Counted from the first letter of the stretch, positions 1 through 8,760 are shown. The stretch is DNA of 64,000 nucleotides from an uncultured Woeseia sp. (GCA_937925605.1 CALALV010000160.1:1-64000), one strand, 5' to 3'. Notes: a model not told the origin generated them from the sequence alone. Translations and numbers: made by a program.

Positions 1-743
1 CCGAGCAGGCGCTCCTCGGCCAGGAAGTGCATCAGGTGGTAGAAGCCGCGGTTCCATTCGCCGAGCAGGTTTTCCTTCGGGACCTTGACGTTGTTAAAAA
101 ACAGCTCGGCCGTATCCTGGCTCTTGAGGCCCATCTTCTCGAGGTTGCGGCCGCGCTCGAAACCTTCCATGCCGCGCTCGACAACGAACAGGCTGAGGCC
201 GTGGCGCTTTTCCTGGTCCGTGCGCGCGACGACGACGACCAGGTCCGCATTGATGCCGTTGGAAATGTAGGTTTTCGAGCCGTTCAGCAGGTAGTGATCG
301 CCCTTGTCCTCGGCACGCGTGCGCAAGCCGGCGACGTCGGAGCCGGCGCCAGGCTCGGTGATCGCGACCGCGAGGATGTTCTCGCCCGAGATGCACTTCG
401 GCAGCCAGCGCTGCTTCTGCTCTTCCGTGCCGAGCTCGCCGAGGTAGGGGCCGACCAGCCGGCTGTGCAGCGTCATGAAGAAGCCGACGTCGCCGTGGTG
501 TGCGTTCTCCTCGATCAGGATCTGCTCGTAGCGGAAGTCCGGCACGCCCGCGCCGCCGTATTTCTCGTCGGCCCACATCAGCAGGAGCCCCTGCTCGCCG
601 GCCTTCTCGAAGGCCTCGCGGTCCACGATGCCCTGCTTGCGCCAGCGCTCGGCGTGCGGGCCGATTTCGTTTTTCATGAAGCTTCGCACCGAGTCGCGGA
701 ACATCTCGTGCTCGTCGTCGAAGATTCTGCGTTTCATCGTCAT
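1..743 (-). CDS. Acyl-CoA dehydrogenase (C-terminus cut by window edge)
   Basis: FAD-dependent acyl-CoA dehydrogenase, the first oxidation of beta-oxidation. Reading the complement from the ATG at 743 gives MTMKRRIFDDEHEMFRDSVR, then the family signatures [12 protein letters not shown] and SKTYISNGINADL in the FAD/acyl-CoA core. The frame is open to base 1, so about 248 residues of a protein usually near 380-390 are seen; the part carrying the catalytic glutamate lies outside. A second ATG at 737 is an alternative start. It is the last visible gene of the minus-strand beta-oxidation operon, 24 bases after the isomerase gene. Substrate chain length cannot be told from this fragment. Confidence 0.93.
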   Translation of the reverse strand, partial: MTMKRRIFDDEHEMFRDSVRSFMKNEIGPHAERWRKQGIVDREAFEKAGEQGLLLMWADEKYGGAGVPDFRYEQILIEENAHHGDVGFFMTLHSRLVGPYLGELGTEEQKQRWLPKCISGENILAVAITEPGAGSDVAGLRTRAEDKGDHYLLNGSKTYISNGINADLVVVVARTDQEKRHGLSLFVVERGMEGFERGRNLEKMGLKSQDTAELFFNNVKVPKENLLGEWNRGFYHLMHFLAEERLL

Positions 744-767
744 GGTCTGGTTCCTTCGGCCGGTCTC

Positions 768-1550
768 TTACCGGCCCGTGAATTTCGGTTTGCGTTTTTC
801 GAAGAAGGCCGCGACGCCTTCCTTGCAGTCCTCGCTCTCGCGGCAGGCGCGCTGCAGCGGTGCCTCGACGTCGAACGTGGACGCCCAGTCGTGCCCGGCC
901 GCGTGGCGCATGGCCCGCTTGGTCGCCGCGAGCGCGAGCGGCGCGCGCTCCGCGAGCTGCTTCGCCCAGGCGATCGCCTCGTCGCGGAGCTTGTCCGGCG
1001 GCGCAGTGCGGTTGGCGAGACCGAGCTCGACGCAGCGTTCGGCGTAGATGCGCTCGGCCTCGACGGCGAGCTGGAACGCGACGCGATAGCCCAGCTGCCG
1101 CACCAGGAACCAGTTTTGGCCGCCGTCCGGCACCAGCGAGATCGTCGAGAACGGCGACAGCAGGAAGGCGTTGTCGGCCATGATCAGCAGGTCGCAGGCC
1201 AGCGCGTAGGACATGCCGATGCCGGCCGCGGAGCCGCCGACCGCGGCGATGACCGGCTGGCGCATCGTCGCGATGGTCTCGAAAATGGGCCGGTATTCTT
1301 CCTGCAGGATGCGGTCGACCGGCTTGTCCGTGTCGATGCCGTCCTTGAGATCCGCGCCGGCCGAGAAGCTGCGCCCTTCGCCGGTCAGGACGACGGCGCG
1401 CACGGACTCGTCGCCGGCCGCGCGTTCGAAGGCCGCGTGCAGGTCACGCCGTAGCTGCGTGTTGAACGAGTTCATCGCGTCCGGCCGCCAGATCGTGATG
1501 ACGGCGACCGCGTCGTGCTGCTCGTAGCGGACTGTTGCCCATTCGCTCAT
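768..1550 (-). CDS. Enoyl-CoA hydratase/isomerase family protein, PaaG-like
   Basis: A 260-residue crotonase-fold protein. SAGADL (oxyanion hole) and SAAGIGMSYALACDL (CoA-binding core) are visible. The two glutamates used by true enoyl-CoA hydratases appear to be replaced (Ser after GIGM, Phe in SPFSTI), but an aspartate is kept in SLVPDGG, the position used by PaaG-type enoyl-CoA isomerases. Isomerase activity on ring or unsaturated acyl-CoAs is therefore likelier than plain hydration; this is inference from family knowledge. The start is preceded by a GAGGA Shine-Dalgarno that overlaps the end of the upstream fadJ piece. It lies between fadJ and an acyl-CoA dehydrogenase in the same operon. 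Confidence 0.9.
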   Translation of the reverse strand: MSEWATVRYEQHDAVAVITIWRPDAMNSFNTQLRRDLHAAFERAAGDESVRAVVLTGEGRSFSAGADLKDGIDTDKPVDRILQEEYRPIFETIATMRQPVIAAVGGSAAGIGMSYALACDLLIMADNAFLLSPFSTISLVPDGGQNWFLVRQLGYRVAFQLAVEAERIYAERCVELGLANRTAPPDKLRDEAIAWAKQLAERAPLALAATKRAMRHAAGHDWASTFDVEAPLQRACRESEDCKEGVAAFFEKRKPKFTGR

Positions 1551-1562
1551 GTCGAGTGGTCC

Positions 1563-3443
1563 TCAGGCGGCGTTGCGTTGCGCGGCCGACGCGCCGTCGT
1601 AAAACGTCCGGCCTTCCGCGGCCATCCTGCGCAGGCTGTCGGGAATCGCGAAGCGCTCGCCGTAGGTTTGTGCCAACCGGTCCGCCTCCTTCGCAAAGGC
1701 CTCGAGACCGACGGTCTCGATGAAGGACAGCGTGCCGCCGGTCCAGGCCGGGAAGCCCCAGCCGAAGATCGAGCCGATGTCGGCGTCCGCGGGGTGCGTG
1801 ACGACATTCTCGTCGAGGCATCGCAGCGTTTCAATCGCCTGCGCGTACAGCAGCCGGGTACGGACCTCGGCAGGGGCAGGCTGTTCCGCCGCCGGCGGGT
1901 AGTGCTCCGCGAGCCCTGGCCAGAGCCGCTTCCTGCCGTCCTGCGGGTAGTCGTAGAAGCCCTTGCCGTAGCGCTTGCCCTTGCGGTCCAGCCCGGTCAC
2001 GAACTTCTCGATCACCTCGTCGGCCGGGCCTGCCACGTAGGCGTCGCCGAGATCCTTCTTCGTCTGCTGCCCGACGTGGTATGACAGCTCCAGCGAGACC
2101 TCGTCGGTGACCGCGAGCGGCCCGACCGGCATCCCGGCGTGTTTCGCGACATTTTCGATCAGCGCCGGGTTCACGCCCTCGGCCAGCATGCGGATGCCCT
2201 CGCGCGTGTAGACGCTGAACACGCGGCTCGTGTAGAAGCCGCGGCTGTCGTTGACGACGATCGGCGTCTTGCGGATTTGCCGGATGTAGTCGAGCGCCTG
2301 GGCGATCGCCGTGTCGTTCGTCTGTTCGCCGACGATTACCTCGACCAGCGGCATCTTGTCGACCGGCGAGAAGAAGTGGATGCCGATGAATTGCTCCGGG
2401 CGTACCGACGCTTCGGCGAGGCCGGTGATCGGCAGCGTGGACGTGTTCGACGCGAATATAGCGTTTTCGCCGATAACGGCCTCGGCGCGCTTCGTCACGT
2501 CGGCCTTGATGCCGCGGTCCTCGAACACGGCCTCGATGACCAGCTCGCAGCCCGCGAGCGCGGCGAAATCCGTTCCGGTGTGGATGCGCGCGAGCAGGGC
2601 CTCGGCGGTCGCGTCGTCGAGCTTGCCGCGACCCTTGAGCTTGTCGGCCAGCTGGCGCGAGTAGTCCTTGCCTTTCTCCGCCTTCTCGGCCGTCGTGTCG
2701 AGCAGCACCACCTCCATGCCGGCACGCGCCGACACCCAGGCGATGCCGGCGCCCATCATGCCGGCGCCGAGCACGCCGAGCCTCGTCACCTTGCGCTCGG
2801 CCGGCTCCTGCGGCCGCCGCGCGAGCTTGTCAGCAGCGCCCTTGTTGACGAACAGCGTCCGGATCATGTTGCGCGAGACCGGGCTCAGCAGCATCTTCAC
2901 GAAGTACTTCGTCTCGACCTCGAGCGCCTGGTCGATCGGCAACACGGTGCCCTCGTGCACGGCCGACAGGATTGCCTGCGGCGCCGGGTAGTTGTGGTTC
3001 GTCAGCTTCTGCGTCAGGGCGCTGCCGACGACGAAGGTCTCGACGGCTTTCGGGTGCATTAGCCCTGCGCCGCCCGGTACCTTGAAGCCCTTGCGATCCC
3101 AGTGCGCGTCCGTCACGTCGGTCTCGAGCACCCAGGCTTTCGCCGCCTCGACCTCGTCGCCCGGCGCGACGACCTGGTCGACGAAACCGGCCTGCAACGC
3201 GTCGCGCGGCGACAGGTGCGTGCCCTGCGTGATCAGGCGCAGGGCCGGCTCGATGCCGATCAGGCGCGGCAGGCGCTGGGTGCCGCCGCCGCCCGGCAGC
3301 AGGCCCACCTGCACTTCCGGCAGGCCGAGCTTCGTCTTCGGGCCGTCGGCCGCGACCCGGTAGTGGCAGGCCAGGCAGACCTCGAGCCCGCCGCCGAGCG
3401 CCGTGCCGTTGATCGCGGCGGCGACCGGCTTGCCGCAGGTCTC
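1563..3443 (-). CDS. fadJ: FadJ-type 3-hydroxyacyl-CoA dehydrogenase/enoyl-CoA hydratase, C-terminal piece
   Basis: About 626 residues of the bifunctional beta-oxidation enzyme, beginning at ETCGKPVAAAINGTALGGG. The hydratase half keeps both catalytic glutamates (GGGLEV and GLPEV) and GLLPGGGGTQRL. The dehydrogenase half begins at VLGAGMMGAGIAW (NAD-binding Rossmann motif) and contains the FFSPVDKMPLVEVI region of 3-hydroxyacyl-CoA dehydrogenases. The first in-frame ATG is at 3314, but the real frame continues upstream to 3443, where it hits an Illumina adapter. The N-terminal piece of the same protein is on the far side (3514-3747) in another frame. The gene is almost certainly intact in the organism; the break is an assembly artefact. 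Confidence 0.93.
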   Translation of the reverse strand, partial: ETCGKPVAAAINGTALGGGLEVCLACHYRVAADGPKTKLGLPEVQVGLLPGGGGTQRLPRLIGIEPALRLITQGTHLSPRDALQAGFVDQVVAPGDEVEAAKAWVLETDVTDAHWDRKGFKVPGGAGLMHPKAVETFVVGSALTQKLTNHNYPAPQAILSAVHEGTVLPIDQALEVETKYFVKMLLSPVSRNMIRTLFVNKGAADKLARRPQEPAERKVTRLGVLGAGMMGAGIAWVSARAGMEVVLLDTTAEKAEKGKDYSRQLADKLKGRGKLDDATAEALLARIHTGTDFAALAGCELVIEAVFEDRGIKADVTKRAEAVIGENAIFASNTSTLPITGLAEASVRPEQFIGIHFFSPVDKMPLVEVIVGEQTNDTAIAQALDYIRQIRKTPIVVNDSRGFYTSRVFSVYTREGIRMLAEGVNPALIENVAKHAGMPVGPLAVTDEVSLELSYHVGQQTKKDLGDAYVAGPADEVIEKFVTGLDRKGKRYGKGFYDYPQDGRKRLWPGLAEHYPPAAEQPAPAEVRTRLLYAQAIETLRCLDENVVTHPADADIGSIFGWGFPAWTGGTLSFIETVGLEAFAKEADRLAQTYGERFAIPDSLRRMAAEGRTFYDGASAAQRNAA

Positions 3444-3444
3444 G

Positions 3445-3513
3445 AGAGCGGAAGAGCGGCGTGTAGGGAAAGAGTGTAGATCGCGGTGGTCGCCGTAGGA
3501 TTAAAAAAAAAAA
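3445..3513. other. Illumina adapter plus poly-A embedded in the assembly
   Basis: Bases 3445-3502 match the reverse complement of the 58-base Illumina universal (P5/TruSeq) adapter at 53 positions, starting AGAGCGGAAGAGC and ending GTCGCCGTAGGATT, and are followed by eleven A residues (3503-3513), as expected when a read runs past an adapter end. All five mismatches are changes to G. On the minus strand it translates to FFFLILRRPPRSTLFPY, close to a well-known contaminant peptide in protein databases. It is not biological sequence. Confidence 0.97.
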
Positions 3514-3747
3514 GGGTTCTGCCCGCAGCGCCTGGACCATATCGACGGCCGCCATGAAGGCATCCTTGCCGGAGGTCACTACGGCGCCCCTGATTTTTTC
3601 GTCCTCGGCGACGCGCTTCGCCGCGGCGGCGACGTCGGCCAGGAACTCGGGCGTCATCACGTTCATCGAGCGTCCCGGCACGTCGATGGTGAGCAGCGCG
3701 ATGCCGTCGGCATCGACGTCGATGGTGATCGTTGTCATGTCGCTCAT
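3514..3747 (-). CDS. fadJ: FadJ-type fusion protein, N-terminal piece
   Basis: The first 78 codons of the fadJ-like gene: MSDMTTITIDVDADGIALLT through MVQALRAEP, the crotonase N-terminal strands with an IDVPGRSMNVM segment. The ATG at 3747 lies 10 bases from the thiolase stop, with a GAGG-type ribosome binding site; an ATG at 3738 is possible. The frame runs into the poly-A/adapter block at 3513. Joining it to the C-terminal piece needs a frame change plus sequence that is absent here, roughly 30-50 codons judged against family layout, so bases were lost at the join as well as foreign ones gained. Confidence 0.88.
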
Positions 3748-3757
3748 GTCGGAATCC

Positions 3758-4966
3758 TCAAACGCGTTCGATGATCGTCGCGGTGCCCATGCCGCCGCCG
3801 ACGCAGAGATTGACCAGCGCCGTCGACAGGTCGCGCCGTTCCAGCTCGTCGAGCACTGTGCCGAGAATCATCGCCCCGGTCGCGCCCAGCGGATGGCCCA
3901 TGGCGATAGCGCCGCCGTTGACGTTGATCTTCTCGTGCGCGATGTCGAGCTTCTGCATGAAGCGCAACACGACGGAGGCAAAGGCCTCGTTCAGCTCGAA
4001 CAGGTCGATGTCGCTGACCGCCATGCCGCAGCGCTTCAGCACCTTCTCGGCCGACGGCGCGGGGCCGGTCAGCATGATTGTCGGGTCGGTGCCGATCGAC
4101 GAAAAACCGCGGATGCGGGCGCGCGGCTTGAGGCCGAGGTCCTTGCCGGCCTGCTCGCTGCCGATCAGCACCGCGGCCGCGCCGTCGACGATGCCGGACG
4201 AGTTGCCGCCCGTGTGCACGTGCTCGATCGCCTCGACTTCCGGGTACTTCTGCAGGGCGACGGCGTCGAAACCGGCCTGCTCGCCCGGAATCGTGAACGC
4301 GGGCTTCAGGCCGGCCAGGTCTTCCATCGTCGTACCGGGCCGCGGGTGCTCGTCGCGCTCGAGCACGGTGAGACCGATGTGATCGCGGATCGGCACGACG
4401 GAGTTGTCGAAGAAGCCCTGCTCCCAGGCGTGCGCGGCGCGCTTCTGGCTCTCGACCGCGTAGGCGTCGACGGTCTCGCGTGTGAAACCGTACTTGGTCG
4501 CGATCAGGTCGGCGCCGATGCCCTGCGGCACGAAGTAGGTCTTGAATGCCACGGCCGGGTCTGCGTGCATCGCGCCGGAGTCGGAGCCCATCGGCACGCG
4601 CGACATGCACTCGATGCCGCCACCGATCGTGAGGTCCGACTGCCCGGCCATGATCTGTGCGGCTGCCGTATTGACGGCCTCGAGGCCCGAGGCGCAGAAG
4701 CGGTTCAGCTGCTTGCCGGGCACGTTCTCGGCGTAGTCGGCATTCAGCACGGCGGTGCGCGCGATGCAGGCGCCCTGCTCACCGACCGGCGAGACGACGC
4801 CGAGCACGACGTCGTCGAGCAGCGCGGTGTCGAGTTCGCTGCGGTCGCGCAGCGCCGCGAGAACCTGCGTCATGAGTTCGATCGGCGTGACCGGGTGCAG
4901 CGACCCGTTGGCCTTGCCGCGGCCGCGCGGGCTGCGGACGTGATCGTAGATGTAGGCATCGGCCAT
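3758..4966 (-). CDS. Acetyl-CoA acetyltransferase (thiolase)
   Basis: A 402-residue thiolase that cleaves 3-ketoacyl-CoA to acetyl-CoA and a shortened acyl-CoA, the last step of beta-oxidation. The nucleophilic Cys91 is in NRFCASGLE, His358 in [11 protein letters not shown], and the second cysteine, Cys388, in [21 protein letters not shown] is also typical. The frame is open further upstream into the tetR gene, but [18 protein letters not shown] at 4966 is the natural thiolase start. The gene follows tetR by 26 bases and precedes fadJ by 10, so it is probably co-transcribed and forms the thiolase subunit paired with FadJ (a FadI/FadA role). Confidence 0.95.
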   Translation of the reverse strand: MADAYIYDHVRSPRGRGKANGSLHPVTPIELMTQVLAALRDRSELDTALLDDVVLGVVSPVGEQGACIARTAVLNADYAENVPGKQLNRFCASGLEAVNTAAAQIMAGQSDLTIGGGIECMSRVPMGSDSGAMHADPAVAFKTYFVPQGIGADLIATKYGFTRETVDAYAVESQKRAAHAWEQGFFDNSVVPIRDHIGLTVLERDEHPRPGTTMEDLAGLKPAFTIPGEQAGFDAVALQKYPEVEAIEHVHTGGNSSGIVDGAAAVLIGSEQAGKDLGLKPRARIRGFSSIGTDPTIMLTGPAPSAEKVLKRCGMAVSDIDLFELNEAFASVVLRFMQKLDIAHEKINVNGGAIAMGHPLGATGAMILGTVLDELERRDLSTALVNLCVGGGMGTATIIERV

Positions 4967-4992
4967 GCGTAGCGTTCCTCTCGTTGAGTAAG

Positions 4993-5631
4993 TCAGGCGC
5001 CGGCCGCGAGCGAGCGGCGCAGGTGGTTCTTCATGCTGTCGCTCGCCTGCGCGAAGTCGACGGTTTCCGGGCTGATGACCCAGAGATAGGTCATGCCCGA
5101 GATGTAGGCGATGTACTGCGCAGCAACGCTGTCGGCGTCGACGTCGCCGCGGATACTGCCGTCGTCGATGCCCGCGCGCACCCACTCGGCGACGTCGCGC
5201 TGCTGGCGCAGGTGGATGCTGCGCGAGGTCTCGCGGTACTCCGAGGTCGGGCTCGCCGCACCGCAGTACAGGAGGTGCAGGACCTGCGCCTCGCGCGGGG
5301 ATTCCTGCATGAAGCGGAAGAACGCGTCGAGCGCCGCCGTCATCGCCTCGATCCCGGTCGCCTGCCCGACGCCGGCCTCGAGGTAGGTCAGCCAGCGTCG
5401 GCCGATCGACTTGCAGACCGCGTCGAACAGGCCGGCCTTCGAGCCGTAGCGATAGGTCGCGAGCCCGCGGCTGTAGCCGGCGCGCTCGCCGATCGCGGCC
5501 AGCGTGGTCTTCTCGGTGCCCCGCTCGAGGATCAGCTCGATCGCGGCATCCAGCATCGCGCGATCGGACTGCGCCGTACGCTCGGCCTGGGTGCGCGGGC
5601 CATCGGAACCGGCACGGGGAAGTGAGCTCAT
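4993..5631 (-). CDS. TetR family transcriptional regulator
   Basis: A 212-residue regulator with an N-terminal TetR helix-turn-helix at about residues 25-70 ([20 protein letters not shown], then [17 protein letters not shown]) and a variable C-terminal ligand-binding domain. It is the promoter-proximal gene of the thiolase-fadJ-isomerase-dehydrogenase operon. A likely ligand is therefore a long-chain or other acyl-CoA, but the sequence does not name one. An inverted repeat at 5690-5710, about 60 bases upstream of the start, is a plausible operator for autorepression and for the divergent gene at 5853. Confidence 0.92.
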   Translation of the reverse strand: MSSLPRAGSDGPRTQAERTAQSDRAMLDAAIELILERGTEKTTLAAIGERAGYSRGLATYRYGSKAGLFDAVCKSIGRRWLTYLEAGVGQATGIEAMTAALDAFFRFMQESPREAQVLHLLYCGAASPTSEYRETSRSIHLRQQRDVAEWVRAGIDDGSIRGDVDADSVAAQYIAYISGMTYLWVISPETVDFAQASDSMKNHLRRSLAAGA

Positions 5632-5689
5632 CGAGTACCCGAAGCGAGGAAAAACAGGGACTTGGCGGCCAACGCGAGTGACGATAGTT

Positions 5690-5710
5690 ACTTGCTATTG
5701 ACAAGCAAGT
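5690..5710. promoter_or_regulatory. Putative TetR operator (inverted repeat)
   Basis: ACTTGC (5690-5695), nine bases, GCAAGT (5705-5710): a perfect 6+6 inverted repeat in an AT-richer patch between the divergent tetR and SnoaL-like genes. A -35-like TTGACA (plus strand, 5698-5703) lies inside it, though I could not place a good -10 with it. The location and dyad symmetry fit a binding site for the adjacent TetR protein; this is inferred. Confidence 0.5.
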
Positions 5711-5852
5711 GAGTGTACGCGGACCGCGGCGGTGCCGCAAGCCCGGCAGCGCCCTGCCCGCGGCCCGCAGCCTTGCGCCTCGCGCCTTTGCACCCGCGAG
5801 GGCGCTCGGGCAGGATCGGCCCGGGCCTGCCACAACAACAAGAGGACAACGC

Positions 5853-6245
5853 ATGGCATCGAACACCGAACTCGTGAAATCCCTGTACGCCGCCTTCGCG
5901 AAGGGCGACGTCCCGGCCGTGCTCGGCGCCATGGCGCCCGACGTCCGCTGGACCGAGGCCGCGGGCGGCCCCTACGGCGGCGTGTCGATCGGGCCGAAAG
6001 CGGTGCTGGAGAACGTGTTCGCACGGCTGGGCGCGGAGTGGGACAACTTCACTGCCGTGCCGCGCGAGTTCATCGCCGACGGCGACACGGTCGTGTCACT
6101 GGGCGACTACAGCGGCACCTACAAGGAAACCGGCAAGAGTTTCAGCGCGCCGTTCGCGCACGTCTGGAAGTTCAAGGACGCCCTGGTCGTGTCGTTCGAG
6201 CAGTTCACGGACACCGCGGTCCACCTGGAGCCGATGCAGGGCTGA
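5853..6245 (+). CDS. SnoaL-like/NTF2-fold nuclear transport factor 2 family protein
   Basis: A 130-residue protein ([20 protein letters not shown]) with the pattern of SnoaL-like proteins: a helix with LYAAFAKGD, a MAPDVRW strand, and [20 protein letters not shown] near the end. The fold is a cone-shaped alpha+beta barrel, found in small-molecule isomerases, hydrolases and binding proteins, so no reaction can be assigned. The frame is open upstream, but an AGAGGA ribosome binding site at 5841-5846 fixes the ATG at 5853. It is divergent from tetR with the inverted repeat between them, so the two may share regulation. Confidence 0.85.
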   Translation: MASNTELVKSLYAAFAKGDVPAVLGAMAPDVRWTEAAGGPYGGVSIGPKAVLENVFARLGAEWDNFTAVPREFIADGDTVVSLGDYSGTYKETGKSFSAPFAHVWKFKDALVVSFEQFTDTAVHLEPMQG

Positions 6246-6265
6246 CGGCCGCCGCCCGGTGCGTG

Positions 6266-6805
6266 TCAGTCCTGCGTGCCCGGCGCGAAGCGTGCAACGA
6301 ACGCGTGCGACTGGCGCTTGATCAGCCAGTTCGCCGCGTCCGCCATGACGAAGGTGCCGATGCCGACCAGCGCGAACGGCGACAGCCCGCCGGGCAGGCC
6401 GTCGAGGCGCGGGCCCAGCTGCGTCGCGAGCTGGCTCAGGAACGCGGCCAGCAGGCCGAAGTAGGACCAGCTCATGAAGTAGTAGTGCGCGACGAGCAGC
6501 TCGCGGCGGCCCGTGCGCCGCGCGCGCACCGCGGTGACGACCCCGGGACCGACCGTGGCCAGGCTCAGTACCGCGAAAAAATGGAACAGGTTGGGCCCGC
6601 CGGTCAGCTCGTACATCGTCAGCGCGGACAGGTTGACCAGCGCCATGACGCTGACGTAGACCCAGCCGAGCACGCGGTGCAGGCGGTCGCCCTTGCGCCG
6701 CAGGAACGACACCGGCCCGACGACCAGCGCGACGAGCGCGCCGGCGAAATGTGCGAGCCCGACCGGGGTCTCGCTCCACCACAGCGGATTCAGGAACTCG
6801 GGCAT
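6266..6805 (-). CDS. DUF2306-type membrane protein
   Basis: A 179-residue integral membrane protein with about four hydrophobic segments. HRVLGWVYVSVMALVNLSAL matches the conserved H-R-x-x-G-x-x-Y stretch of the DUF2306 family (uncharacterised bacterial membrane proteins), and a second conserved-looking patch is HYYFMSWSYFGLLAAF. It starts 40 bases after the racemase gene and is probably the last gene of the icmF operon. The function is unknown. Confidence 0.78.
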   Translation of the reverse strand: MPEFLNPLWWSETPVGLAHFAGALVALVVGPVSFLRRKGDRLHRVLGWVYVSVMALVNLSALTMYELTGGPNLFHFFAVLSLATVGPGVVTAVRARRTGRRELLVAHYYFMSWSYFGLLAAFLSQLATQLGPRLDGLPGGLSPFALVGIGTFVMADAANWLIKRQSHAFVARFAPGTQD

Positions 6806-6845
6806 GCGCTTCGCTCCGTGTTTGCGGACCTCGACTTCCCGCGTT

Positions 6846-7973
6846 TCAGGACCCGGGGCCCGCAGCGGCGATCAGCTCGCCGTCGACGCCCCATTCCCCA
6901 AGCAGCGCTGCCGGATCGGCGGCGGGCCCGGGCGCTGCTGGCGTGTCGGGCGGGCTGCGCGAGAAGCGCGGCGCCGGCGCCGGCTGCGCGATGCCGTCGA
7001 TATCGATGAACGTGCCGCGAGCCGCCAGGTGCGGATCGGCGCGCGCCTCGGCGAGCCGCAGCACCGGCGCAAGGCAGGCATCCGTGTCGCGGAATCGCGC
7101 CCACCAGTCGTCGCGATCGCGCGTGCGCAGGACCTGCCCGATGCGCTCCGCCAGCGCCGGCCAGCGCTCCCGGTCGAACTGGTCTGCCGCCGTGAAATCG
7201 TCGATGCCGAGCCCGTCCAGCAGCGCCGCGAAAAACGGCGGCTCCAGCGCGCAGACGACAACCGCCTTGTCGTCTTTCGTCGCGTAGCAGCGATAGAACG
7301 GCGCCCCGCCGTTCAGCAGGTCGAGCCCGCGCTGGTCCGACCAGAGGCCGGCCGCCTGCATGCCGTGCAGCAGGGTCGTGAGCGAGGCGACGCCGTCGAC
7401 CATCGCGGCGTCGACGACCTGGCCCTCGCCCGTGCGCCCCGCATGCAGCAGGGCCGCGAGCATGCCGGCTACGAGGTACAGCGCGCCGCCGCCGAAATCG
7501 CCGAGCAGGTTGGCCGGCAACACCGGCAGGCCGCCCGGCGCGCCGATGCCGTGCAGGGCGCCGGCGAGTGCCACGTAGTTGCCGTCGTGGCCCGCCTGCC
7601 CGGCCTGCGGCCCGAACTGTCCCCAGCCGGTCATGCGACCGTAAACGAGCTTCGGGTTGCGCGCGAGGCAGGCTTCCGGTGCGAGACCCAGGCGTTCCAT
7701 GACGCCCGGCCGGAATCCCTCGAACAGCGCGTCGGCGTTCTCACATAGCGCCAGCACGAGATCGCGACCGGCATCGCTCTTCAGGTCGATCGCCACGCTC
7801 GGCCGTCCACGGTTCATCAGGTTGTAGCGGCGAGGGATCAGGCTCGTCGCGTCGCCGCCGCGGCGCTCGATGCGGATGAGGTCCGCGCCCATGTCGGCGA
7901 GCAGCATGCCGGCGAACTGCGTCGGGCCGATGCCGGCGATCTCGACGAGACGGAATCCGGCGAGCGGCCCCAC
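6846..7973 (-). CDS. CaiB/BaiF family: alpha-methylacyl-CoA racemase
   Basis: A 375-residue class III CoA-transferase-fold protein. The racemase residues known from Mycobacterium MCR/human AMACR appear conserved: His in GHDGNYVALAGAL, Asp in NLLGDFGGGALYLVAGM, Glu in CALEPPFF. This argues for racemisation of 2-methylacyl-CoAs at C2 (2R to 2S) rather than CoA transfer. Such an enzyme lets 2-methyl-branched acids enter beta-oxidation. Its operon neighbours (SDR, thioesterase, isobutyryl-CoA mutase) fit branched acyl-CoA metabolism. It is spaced 16 bases from the upstream SDR gene. Confidence 0.9.
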   Translation of the reverse strand: MGPLAGFRLVEIAGIGPTQFAGMLLADMGADLIRIERRGGDATSLIPRRYNLMNRGRPSVAIDLKSDAGRDLVLALCENADALFEGFRPGVMERLGLAPEACLARNPKLVYGRMTGWGQFGPQAGQAGHDGNYVALAGALHGIGAPGGLPVLPANLLGDFGGGALYLVAGMLAALLHAGRTGEGQVVDAAMVDGVASLTTLLHGMQAAGLWSDQRGLDLLNGGAPFYRCYATKDDKAVVVCALEPPFFAALLDGLGIDDFTAADQFDRERWPALAERIGQVLRTRDRDDWWARFRDTDACLAPVLRLAEARADPHLAARGTFIDIDGIAQPAPAPRFSRSPPDTPAAPGPAADPAALLGEWGVDGELIAAAGPGS

Positions 7974-7989
7974 CGGACTCAGCCAGCGT

Positions 7990-8760
7990 TCAGAGCGAAC
8001 TGCACAGGTGACCGCCGTCGACCGTGATGTTGCTGCCGGTCATGTAGCTGCCGGCGTCCGAGGCGAGCAGCAGCAACGCGCCCGACAGTTCCTCGTACTT
8101 GCCGGCCCGGCGCATCGGCACCTGCCGGATGTTTTTCTGCCCGGCCTCGGTCTCGAGGAAGCCCTGGTTGATCTCGGTCGAGAAATAGCCCGGCGCGATC
8201 GAGTTGACCCGGATGCCGTAGCGGCAGTTCTCGAGTGCGAGCGCCTGCGTGAATTTCACGACCGCGCTCTTCGCGGCAATGTACGGCGACAGCGCCTTCG
8301 CGACCCGGTAGCCGAGCACCGAGGCGATGTTGACGATGCTGCCGCCCTTGCCGCGCTCGATCATCCGGCGCGTCGCGGCCTTCGCAACCAGGAACACGCC
8401 CTTCAGGTTCGTGTCGATCACGGCGTCCCAGTCGGCCTCGGACAGCTCGGCGGCGAAGCCGCCGCGGGCGATGCCGGCGTTGTTGACGACGATGTCGAGA
8501 CCGGTACCGAGCTCGTCGATCTCCGCGAAAGCCCGGTCCACCGAGGCCGAGTCGGCGACGTCGAGATCGACGCAGTGCGCCGTGCCGCCCGCGTCAGCGA
8601 TCTCCTGCGCGAGCGCCTCGAGCCGCTCGCGCCGGCGCGCGGCGAGGATCACGGTCGCCCCTGCGGCCGCCAGTACCTGCGCGAAATGTCGCCCCAGGCC
8701 GCTGCTCGCGCCGGTGACGAGCGCCGTCCGGCCGTCGAGCCGGAAGCTGTCGAGGGCCAT
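7990..8760 (-). CDS. SDR family oxidoreductase
   Basis: A 256-residue classical short-chain dehydrogenase. It has the cofactor motif TGASSGLGRHFA near the N-terminus, NNAGIA, the active-site Ser in NIASVLGY, and Tyr/Lys in YIAAKSA. AARRRERLEALA, with basic residues after strand 2, points to NADP(H) preference. The C-terminal DGGHLCSSL is typical. It sits in the icmF operon one base from the thioesterase gene and sixteen from the racemase; a 3-hydroxyacyl-CoA or related alcohol substrate is plausible but not shown. Confidence 0.92.
   Translation of the reverse strand: MALDSFRLDGRTALVTGASSGLGRHFAQVLAAAGATVILAARRRERLEALAQEIADAGGTAHCVDLDVADSASVDRAFAEIDELGTGLDIVVNNAGIARGGFAAELSEADWDAVIDTNLKGVFLVAKAATRRMIERGKGGSIVNIASVLGYRVAKALSPYIAAKSAVVKFTQALALENCRYGIRVNSIAPGYFSTEINQGFLETEAGQKNIRQVPMRRAGKYEELSGALLLLASDAGSYMTGSNITVDGGHLCSSL

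Noticed and set aside
1563..3747. A natural frameshifted fadJ pseudogene
   Set aside because: The break coincides with an Illumina adapter and poly-A, and both halves keep intact motifs and catalytic residues, so it is an assembly artefact.
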